Both the position numbers and the translations under genes were made by a program. This document shows positions 7,743 to 14,731 of a DNA stretch of 64,000 bases, piece after piece. The notes beneath the pieces are model-generated. The model was not told where the DNA came from. It saw only the letters and a program-made list of their open reading frames with translations, and made no database searches. How positions within the stretch are numbered: the stretch's first letter is position 1; every line of letters begins with the position of its first letter. The DNA comes from Desulfolithobacter dissulfuricans (GTDB lineage: Bacteria > Desulfobacterota > Desulfobulbia > Desulfobulbales > Desulfobulbaceae), in contig NZ_AP024233.1 of the NCBI RefSeq assembly GCF_025998535.1, forward strand, positions 2,752,001 to 2,816,000, read 5' to 3'.

Positions 7743-8605
7743 TCACCGCCCGTGGGCATAATAGTATTTCTGCTGGTACTCATAGGAACCAAACATCTTG
7801 GCTTCCAGGGCATTGGTCTTGTAGGCATTGAAGACCAGCCCGACAATCTTGTCCCGGCCGATGAGATCCACCAAGTCCTGGACATATTCCCTCCGGCTCC
7901 CGCCCCAGCGGACCACCAGAATCACACCGTCCACATGCTGGGCCAGGATGGCGGTTTCTGAGGCAGCCCGCATGGGCGGACTGTCAAAGAGGATTATCCG
8001 GTCGTCATAGCGGGAAACCAGTTCATCGACCAGCCGGCCCATGGTTACGGAGCCGAGCAGTTCCGATGGATTGAGCGGCGGAGGCCCGGCAGGGATGAGT
8101 GAGAGTTTGTCCACCCCGGCCTTGAGAATGGTCTCGCCCACATCGTCCCGGTCACGGAGAAAATTGACCAGCCCCCGGTCATTGGGAAGTCCGAACAGGC
8201 TGTGGAGAGTGGGCTTGCGTAGATCACAGTCCACCATCAGGGCATACTGATCCACTCCCTGGGCTAGAACCACTCCGAGGTTGGCACAGACAAAGCTCTT
8301 TCCTTCACCCGGGGAGGCACTGGTGATCAGAAGGCTGCGCGGCGGATCCCCCTCGAAAGGATGGAGGATCCTGGTCCGCAGGGTACGAAAACTTTCCGCC
8401 ACCGGGGCATTGGTTATGGAGGCGTTGACCAGCCGCTCGTCCCAGTTCCCGGCCACAGGCCTGGGCACCTCCCTGGCCGGTCGTTTTGCCTGTTTTTTTC
8501 TTTTTCTACCGGATTTCGGTCCCTCGGGGCTGAAGGAGTGGGCCTTGAGCGGGACAATTCTTCCGCCGATCCGGCCTTTTCCAGTGCATCAAAAACCTTT
8601 CCCAT
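7743..8605 (-). CDS. Exopolysaccharide tyrosine autokinase (XrtA/CpsD type), frameshifted
   Basis: The N-terminal frame from ATG 8605 reads MGKVFDALEKAG, the hallmark start of XrtA-associated autokinases, but ends early. The rest (FRTLRTRI, Walker A SASPGEGKS, Walker A' VDCDLRKPTLH, Walker B ILFDSPP, Tyr-rich tail EYQQKYYYAHGR) continues in the -1 frame to 7743. The switch falls at an A7C run on the minus strand (8499-8492) with the form A AAA AAC. One added base would restore a single frame of about 287 residues. The start overlaps the upstream ATPase stop by 17 bases. The kinase would autophosphorylate its tyrosine tail and control polymer export with the chain-length protein. Assembly error, real mutation and ribosomal frameshifting are all possible. 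Confidence 0.85.
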
Positions 8606-9629
8606 GCAAGCCTCCAGCTAAACGGTCTAAAAATAAATGGATAGTATCCCGCCACTGGGGCGGCAGGATGAACTGCAGCGGCGAATAGGGCCTGAGCGGA
8701 GGAACAGCTTCCACCACCGCAAACCCGAGCAGCAGAAGAAGAAGCACTGTCAGACCACGGCCGACGAGCCCCCTGTTCCCTGAATCTTTTTTTTTCTGAA
8801 CCGGCAGGGGCAGGGGAGTTTCTTCACCGGGAAAATGCAGCTCACCAATACACTCCCGGATAATGGATCCATCTATGACCGGTTTTTCCATGGCAAACCC
8901 GGTGAGCAGGGCATGATCACAGAGGATATTGATCAACCGCGGGGTACCCTTGCTCGCCTGGTAGATCAGATCCATGGCCTCGCCGGTGAACAGATCAAGA
9001 TGCTGGCCACCGGCCCGGCGCAGACGAAAGAGAATATACTGCCGAGCCTCCTCGGAGTTGAACGGCTGGAGATGAAATCGCATCCCGATTCGCTGACGCA
9101 GGGGCAGCAGCCGGTCATCGGACATCCGAACATTCAGTTCCGGCTGGCCAACCAGAAAAACCGACAGGACCTCCTGTCCCTGCCGGTCCTGATTGGACAA
9201 CAACCGGATCTCTTCCAGAAGTTCCACCGGCAGGACGTGGGCCTCGTCCACGATCAACAAGACCTTTTCCTCCCGTTCCTGGCACCCCTTGAGAAAATCG
9301 GCAAAAGCGAGAAGAAAGGCGGCTTTGTTACCCTGAAAGGTCAGGCCGAAATAGTGGCCGATATAGGTGAAAAACTCCTCCCGCTCCAGAACCGGGTTGT
9401 TGAGCAGGCAGAGATGGACCCGGTTGTCCAGCGAAGCCACCAAGGCCTGGAGCAGGGTGGTCTTGCCGGTTCCCACATCACCTGTCAGGACCAGGAACCC
9501 CTTGCCGGACATCACCCCGTATCGCAGGATGGCCAGAGCCTCCTGATGGGTCTCGCTCATGTAGACCACCTCGGGATCCGGTGAAAGTTCAAAGGGTTTT
9601 CTGGATAATCCGTAATATTGTCGATACAT
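8589..9629 (-). CDS. AAA ATPase, XrtA/ExeA-like, membrane-anchored
   Basis: 346 residues from ATG 9629, chosen because MYRQYYGLSRKPFELSPDPE is the standard start of GspA/ExeA-like ATPases of exosortase-type polysaccharide clusters. Walker A is GDVGTGKTT, Walker B VLLIVDEAH, and sensor-like GTPRLINILCDHAL follows. A single C-terminal hydrophobic segment (LTVLLLLLLGFAVV) probably anchors it in the inner membrane. The stop overlaps the start of the tyrosine kinase by 17 bases. Its exact role in polysaccharide export is not established for the family. Confidence 0.9.
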   Translation of the reverse strand: MYRQYYGLSRKPFELSPDPEVVYMSETHQEALAILRYGVMSGKGFLVLTGDVGTGKTTLLQALVASLDNRVHLCLLNNPVLEREEFFTYIGHYFGLTFQGNKAAFLLAFADFLKGCQEREEKVLLIVDEAHVLPVELLEEIRLLSNQDRQGQEVLSVFLVGQPELNVRMSDDRLLPLRQRIGMRFHLQPFNSEEARQYILFRLRRAGGQHLDLFTGEAMDLIYQASKGTPRLINILCDHALLTGFAMEKPVIDGSIIRECIGELHFPGEETPLPLPVQKKKDSGNRGLVGRGLTVLLLLLLGFAVVEAVPPLRPYSPLQFILPPQWRDTIHLFLDRLAGGLHGKGF

Positions 9630-9676
9630 GGAAACAGTTGCCAGCTCAGGTTCGGCGCCCCGGTCCCCTGGCCGAA

Positions 9677-11260
9677 TCAGATGATTATCATGCCCTTTTT
9701 CCAGAAATAGACCATGGCCCCGAGCAGAGCAGCGGTGTAGGAAAAGAGCAATATGCCCCACAAGGTGGAGACCAGCCGCTGCCGGCGGATCTCTGCCCGG
9801 GTGGGAAGATAGGGCACGGTACAGGAGACTGTGACCCCCAGGGTGTTTTCCAGGTCTTCCACGTCCTTGAACGAGGTATCGATAAAATCCAGCCCGAAAG
9901 CCAGCCCCACGCCCAGGCCAAGCCCACCAGCCAGGGCCATAAGGATCAGCTTCTTGAAATCAGGCTTGAATGGTTTTTCCGGATAGCGGGCCGGATCGAC
10001 AATCTTGAATTTACTGCCCTTCTGCTTCCGCTCCAGATGCTCCACCGAGGCCGCCTGCAGGTTCTGGGCCACCAGGTAGTCGTAGTGACGACGCAGCTCG
10101 TTGTAGTCCCGAGTGAGGGCGGCCCACTCCGCTTCCCGTATGGGAGCGGCGGCGATCCATTTCTTGTACTTTTCGATTTCCGCCCGGATCTTGACCTGGT
10201 CTTCCCGTAATTTCTTGATATTGAGGTTGATTTCCCTGAGCTGCAGCTTTAACTGCAGCAGCTGCGGATCCTGCATCCTGGCGGCGAGATCACTTTGCCC
10301 CGTACTCTCCTTATCCGGGGCTGCCTGGTCCGGCTGTTCGAGATCTTTTTCCAGCTTGGCGATCAGCTGCTTTATGCGCCGGACTTCCGGATGTTTGTCC
10401 GTGTACTTGAGCAGCAGAGTATCCAGCCGGCTGCGCAGTTCCTGCAGTCGCTCAAAAGGGGTTGCCGGGCCCGGGGGCGCAGCAGGGGCCTGGCCCACAG
10501 GGCCGAGCGTAGATGCTCCGGCGGCCAGCTGTTTTCTCAGGGCAATCTGCTCCTGGACCATGACCTTGGTCCGCTCCAGGTCCTGGATCGAATCCTGAAT
10601 ATTCTGATACTGCTCCTGGAGAGCGGTCAGACGCTGCATGTTGCCCTGCCGCTGATCCGGCATTTCGTTATAGTATTTGAGCTTGTAATCGCGCATGGCC
10701 TGTTCCTTGCGATCCAGGACTTCCTTGGCCATGTTGAGCTCATCCTGAGTGTACCTGGAGGTCTCGGTGGCCCGCTCTTCGCGGTACTTCAGGTTCTCTT
10801 CGATGAATTTGGCCGCCAGGGCATTGGTCACCTTCATCACCTTGTCCGGATACCGACCCTGAAAAGTGACCGTAAAAGTATCCCCACGGGATGATGGTGA
10901 TATTTTAATATTTTTCCTCATCAGCTCGATCACATCCTCGATGGGCAGCTGCTGGCGGGCCTCGGGATAGAGATTGAACTGCTTGATCACCTGTTCCAGG
11001 TTGTTACGGCTGGTGACGATATCGGTCAGGGTGCTCACGGTGTCCCGGAGCCGCCGGGTGGCCTCGGGCGCCATCCTGGCCGGATTGATACGCTGCTGTT
11101 CGTAGCTGAGCAGCGCCGAGGCCTGGTAGAGCTTGGGCATCCGCATATACATCCCCAGCCCCAGGGTCAGGGCAATCAGGGTGAACACGGTGATCATCTT
11201 CCAGCGAAAGACCAGAAGATCCACATATTTCTTTACCTGTTGACGCTGCTGGTTTTCCAT
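9677..11260 (-). CDS. Wzz/XrtA-type polysaccharide chain-length determinant
   Basis: 527 residues. A hydrophobic helix near residues 20-38 (MITVFTLIALTLGLGMYM) and two more at the C-terminus flank a long periplasmic region rich in coiled coil, with a Pro/Ala-rich break near residues 250-265. This is the layout of Wzc/Wzz-type co-polymerases that set exopolysaccharide chain length and recruit the tyrosine kinase. It is first in a three-gene minus-strand operon with the ATPase and kinase. No glycosyltransferase, polymerase or exosortase is in the window. Confidence 0.9.
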   Translation of the reverse strand: MENQQRQQVKKYVDLLVFRWKMITVFTLIALTLGLGMYMRMPKLYQASALLSYEQQRINPARMAPEATRRLRDTVSTLTDIVTSRNNLEQVIKQFNLYPEARQQLPIEDVIELMRKNIKISPSSRGDTFTVTFQGRYPDKVMKVTNALAAKFIEENLKYREERATETSRYTQDELNMAKEVLDRKEQAMRDYKLKYYNEMPDQRQGNMQRLTALQEQYQNIQDSIQDLERTKVMVQEQIALRKQLAAGASTLGPVGQAPAAPPGPATPFERLQELRSRLDTLLLKYTDKHPEVRRIKQLIAKLEKDLEQPDQAAPDKESTGQSDLAARMQDPQLLQLKLQLREINLNIKKLREDQVKIRAEIEKYKKWIAAAPIREAEWAALTRDYNELRRHYDYLVAQNLQAASVEHLERKQKGSKFKIVDPARYPEKPFKPDFKKLILMALAGGLGLGVGLAFGLDFIDTSFKDVEDLENTLGVTVSCTVPYLPTRAEIRRQRLVSTLWGILLFSYTAALLGAMVYFWKKGMIII

Positions 11261-11322
11261 GATTTACTTTGTGACATTCAAAGGCTAAGCTTTATCTCTC
11301 CAACGACCCGACGGGTTTCCAT

Positions 11323-11994
11323 ATGCTCCGTACCTGTGTCATCGGTGATATCCACGGCTGTATCCACTCTTTTTCCATGCTGCTGGAACAGGTCAGGGAC
11401 AGAGCTGATACCATTGTTCTGCTCGGAGATTATATCGACCGGGGTCCTGCCTCACGCCAGGTGGTCGACCGCATCCTGGAATTGAAGAAAGAACATCCCC
11501 AGGTCATCACCCTCCAGGGCAACCATGAGCTGATGCTGCTCAACTACCTGGAAGGCCTGGACCAGACCGTCTTTCTCCGGGTTGGCGGCCTGCAGACCCT
11601 GCGAAGCTATGGTCTGGATCCGACCAGAGAACCCGTGACCAAAGAGTCCCTTCCCGAGGAACACCTGGCCTTTTTCACCAGTCTGCCGCTCTTCTGGGAA
11701 GACAACCATGGGATCTATGTCCATGCCGGTCTGGAACCGGGGTGCCACCTGAGCTGGCAGACACCGGACTGGTGTCTCTGGGTTCGGGATAAGTTTATTC
11801 ACTCCAGCTTTGATTTCGGCAAACCGGTTATTTTCGGCCACACCGTATTCAAAAAACCACTGGTGGAGCCCAACAAAATCGGCATCGATACCGGCGCGGT
11901 CTACGGCGGCCGACTCACGGCCCTGCTACTGCCGGAACGGGAATTTATCAGTGTTCCCGGGGAAACAACCCATCCCTTTCCGACCTCATTGTAA
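11323..11994 (+). CDS. PPP-family serine/threonine-type metallophosphatase
   Basis: 223 residues. The di-metal signature is complete: GDIHG (residues 8-12), GDYIDRG and GNHE, with a later histidine in VHAGL and another in FGHTV. These are the motifs of small bacterial PPP phosphatases (PrpA/PrpB type). The gene is divergent from the polysaccharide operon with about 60 bases between starts, and it converges on epmA. The substrate is unknown; phosphoprotein or a dinucleotide polyphosphate are both possible for the family. Confidence 0.9.
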   Translation: MLRTCVIGDIHGCIHSFSMLLEQVRDRADTIVLLGDYIDRGPASRQVVDRILELKKEHPQVITLQGNHELMLLNYLEGLDQTVFLRVGGLQTLRSYGLDPTREPVTKESLPEEHLAFFTSLPLFWEDNHGIYVHAGLEPGCHLSWQTPDWCLWVRDKFIHSSFDFGKPVIFGHTVFKKPLVEPNKIGIDTGAVYGGRLTALLLPEREFISVPGETTHPFPTSL

Positions 11995-12032
11995 CATCGT
12001 ATATCATCTGATTATAAATTACAAACAAGGGG

Positions 12033-12950
12033 TTACATATTTTGTGGGGAAAAAGCGACCACCTGAGAAATTTCTTCCACCCCGGCAAACAGCATGAGCA
12101 GTCGGTCAAACCCAAGGGCAATACCGGCGGCCGCGTCCAGGGTATCCAGGTCGGCAAGAAACTGTTCCGGCATGGTGAGCTGGAGCCCGACGGCCGCGGC
12201 CCGGGCAATCTCTTTGGCAAACCGCTGCCGCTGCTCCCGGCCATCCACCAGTTCTGAAAAACCGTTGGCCAGCTCGATTCCGCCAATGTAGAGCTCAAAA
12301 CGCTCGGCAACCTGGGCCCCGGGTTTTTTCCTGGCCAGGGAGGCCAGCTCCAGAGGGTAGTCATGGAGAAAGACCGGTCGGGGCCACCCGAGATGGGGCT
12401 CGACCCGGGTTACCAGGATCTCGTCAAACCGGTCCGATGCCACCGCTTCCGCCGCGCTCATCCCCCCATAGCGATAAAAGGCCTCGGCCACGGTCAGGCG
12501 ATCAAACGTCGATTCCAGGTCGATGTGGCGGCCCTGGCATGCCAGTACTCCAGGCCGGACAAGTCCGGGAAAATCACTGCATTCCCGGGCCACCGCCCGG
12601 ATGAAACTTTCGCACTCAGCCATCAGATCATTGTAATCCCAGCCCAGCTGGTACCACTCCAGCATGGTGAACTCGGGCAGATGCAGACGGCCAGACTCAC
12701 CGCTGCGAAAACAGTGACAAATCTGAAAGATCCTTGGCCAACCCCGGGCCAGAAGCCGCTTCATGCACAGTTCAGGCGAGGTCTGCAGCAGCCAGCCATC
12801 GGAGGCGACGGGCTCTATCTGGGACTCGGGGATGAGGGTGGGAAGGCGTACAGGAGTGTCGACCTCGATATAGTCGCGGGTGAGAAAAAAACCACGGACC
12901 GCCTGCAGCAGCCTGGATCGCAGCTGCAGGCATCCGGAAGGGACGTTCAT
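12033..12950 (-). CDS. epmA: Elongation factor P-lysine ligase EpmA (GenX/PoxA)
   Basis: 305 residues, the length of EpmA rather than full LysRS, with no N-terminal anticodon-binding domain. Class II synthetase motifs are present: FFLTRDYIEVDTP, a motif-2 region with ICHCFRSGESGRLHLPEFTMLEWY, and motif-3 GIALGFDRLLML. EpmA attaches a beta-lysyl group to EF-P. It begins 2 bases after the efp stop. EpmB, which makes beta-lysine, is not in the window. Confidence 0.94.
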   Translation of the reverse strand: MNVPSGCLQLRSRLLQAVRGFFLTRDYIEVDTPVRLPTLIPESQIEPVASDGWLLQTSPELCMKRLLARGWPRIFQICHCFRSGESGRLHLPEFTMLEWYQLGWDYNDLMAECESFIRAVARECSDFPGLVRPGVLACQGRHIDLESTFDRLTVAEAFYRYGGMSAAEAVASDRFDEILVTRVEPHLGWPRPVFLHDYPLELASLARKKPGAQVAERFELYIGGIELANGFSELVDGREQRQRFAKEIARAAAVGLQLTMPEQFLADLDTLDAAAGIALGFDRLLMLFAGVEEISQVVAFSPQNM

Positions 12951-12952
12951 GG

Positions 12953-13516
12953 TTATTCTTTCACGCGGGTGATATACTCGCCACTGCGGGTGTCTATCTG
13001 AATTTTATCGCCCTTTTCCACAAAGGGCGGCACCTGCAAAACGTATCCGGTTTCTACGGTCACCGGCTTGGAATCAGAACCAGAGGTGTCTCCCTTGACC
13101 CAGGGATCCGCCTTGACCACCTCCAGGTTGACGAAGATCGGCAGGTTGAGATCAATGGGTCGGTCGCCGAAGAAAAGGACATGGACCTCCATGTTGTCGA
13201 CCAGAAAATTGATATTATCCCCGATCTGGTCACGACTGAGAACATACTGTTCATAGGAGTTGAGATCCATGAAATGGTATTCGTCGCCCTGGGAATAGAG
13301 AAACTGCATTTTCCGCTCCTCGAGATCCGGTTTTTCAAACTTGTCGTTGGAGCGGTAGGTCTGGGTAAACTGGTTGCCGGTGATCATGTTACGCATCTTG
13401 GTCCGGTAGAGGGCCTGGCCCTTGCCAGGCTTTGAGAACTCAAAATCCGTAATGATATATGGCTCACCATCTATCTGAATCTTCAATCCTTTTCTAAGAT
13501 CAGAGGCACTATACAT
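12953..13516 (-). CDS. efp: Translation elongation factor P
   Basis: 187 residues, normal for EF-P, which relieves ribosome stalling at polyproline. The N-terminal KOW-like domain carries the modification loop SKPGKGQALYRT, where the Lys of PGKGQ (residue about 32) is the site EpmA would modify. The C-terminal OB domains end with GDKIQIDTRSGEYITRVKE, a family signature. It is first in the efp-epmA operon, which fits the Lys-type modification pathway. Confidence 0.97.
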   Translation of the reverse strand: MYSASDLRKGLKIQIDGEPYIITDFEFSKPGKGQALYRTKMRNMITGNQFTQTYRSNDKFEKPDLEERKMQFLYSQGDEYHFMDLNSYEQYVLSRDQIGDNINFLVDNMEVHVLFFGDRPIDLNLPIFVNLEVVKADPWVKGDTSGSDSKPVTVETGYVLQVPPFVEKGDKIQIDTRSGEYITRVKE

Positions 13517-13736
13517 TGTTCATTCCCATGCTTGTTGTTAGATTGATTTTTTCGTCGTGCATGTTACGGGATAGACACCTTTTTTGCAACCGCTTCCTCT
13601 TCTTTTCTTGTTTTCAACCTCTTTCTCTTTTACACTGTTGAGGCTGTGCACCTGCCGGCAACGGCAACACTGTCTCCATACCTGAGCAACACCGTACCCA
13701 CAGGACAACACCCCGACGCAGACAGGTACAAAGAGC

Positions 13737-14228
13737 ATGATCAAGGCAGGCATTCTTTCCGACACCCATCTCTTTGCCCCGGACAGGACCTTTGCCAGCC
13801 AGGCTGCCCGGGCCTTTGGAGACTGCGAAATAATCATCCACGCCGGAGACCTGACCGAAATCGGCGTCCTGGATATCTTCCGGGACAAAAAGATCTATGC
13901 GGTGCATGGCAACATGTGCAGCCGCGTCACCCGGGAGCGTCTTCCGAGCCAGCTGCGTTTTGAAGTGGGAAACTTTTCCTTTGGCCTGATCCACGGCGCC
14001 GGCCTTGGTTTTGATATCGAATCCGCTCTCTGGGATATCTTTCCCGAGGCCGATTGCGTAATCTACGGCCATACCCACCAGGCCGCCTGCCACCGGCAGA
14101 GCGACAAACTGTTCATAAATCCAGGCAGTTTCCGCTCCACCGGCCACTACGGCGCCCCGGGTACATACGCTCTGCTGTCCATTGGCGAGACCCTGGAGGT
14201 CGCCATCCACGAGGTGGCGCCCCGATGA
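13737..14228 (+). CDS. YfcE/MJ0936-type metallophosphoesterase
   Basis: 163 residues. The metal-binding motifs are GILSDTH, HAGD, GNMC (in the position of GNHD), and YGHTH near residues 107-111. YfcE-like proteins hydrolyse phosphodiesters in vitro; the natural substrate is not known. The stop overlaps the ATG of the HIT gene (ATGA), and that gene overlaps mutS in the same way, so three genes are translationally coupled. Confidence 0.9.
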   Translation: MIKAGILSDTHLFAPDRTFASQAARAFGDCEIIIHAGDLTEIGVLDIFRDKKIYAVHGNMCSRVTRERLPSQLRFEVGNFSFGLIHGAGLGFDIESALWDIFPEADCVIYGHTHQAACHRQSDKLFINPGSFRSTGHYGAPGTYALLSIGETLEVAIHEVAPR

Positions 14229-14731
14229 AGACCCTGTGGACACCCTGGCGCATGGAACATGTTCTGGGCAGGGCTCCGAAAGTTCAGGGCTGCCTCTTCG
14301 AACCGCCCGGGGACAGTTCCCGGGACCGGGCCCACCTGCTGCTCTACCGGGACCGGAACGTGGTTGTCCTGCTCAACCGCTTCCCCTATGCCAACGGCCA
14401 CCTGCTGCTGGCCCCCCGGCGCCACGTGGCCGACATCACCGACCTGGACCGGGAGGAAAACAGCGCGCTGATGGAAATGCTCCAGGACTGCTGCCTCATC
14501 CTGAGAAACCACCTGCGGCCCGACGGACTCAATATCGGCTGCAACCTTGGCCAGGCCGCTGGAGCCGGCATTGCCGACCATCTCCATTTCCACATCATTC
14601 CCCGCTGGGAGGGGGACCATAACTTTCTCACAGTGACCGCCGAAATCCGCACCATCCCCCAGCATATCGATCAGACCTTTGATCTCCTGGTACCTGATTT
14701 TCAAAACCTGCTCTCTACCCGGATGTCATGA
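14225..14731 (+). CDS. HIT-family nucleotide hydrolase/phosphorylase
   Basis: 168 residues from ATG 14225. The histidine triad is HLHFHIIPR near the C-terminus; upstream are RFPYANGHLLLAPRRHV and LNIGCNLGQAAGAGI, as in the Ap4A phosphorylase-like branch of HIT proteins. These act on dinucleoside polyphosphates or nucleoside phosphoramidates. The gene overlaps both neighbours by 4 bases. The true substrate is not determinable from sequence. Confidence 0.92.
   Translation: MKTLWTPWRMEHVLGRAPKVQGCLFEPPGDSSRDRAHLLLYRDRNVVVLLNRFPYANGHLLLAPRRHVADITDLDREENSALMEMLQDCCLILRNHLRPDGLNIGCNLGQAAGAGIADHLHFHIIPRWEGDHNFLTVTAEIRTIPQHIDQTFDLLVPDFQNLLSTRMS

Noticed and set aside
8461-8605. A separate 63-residue gene starting MGKVFDALEKAG
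   Set aside because: Its front is the hallmark start of the tyrosine autokinase and its tail is out-of-frame residues, so it is the beginning of the next gene and not an independent one.
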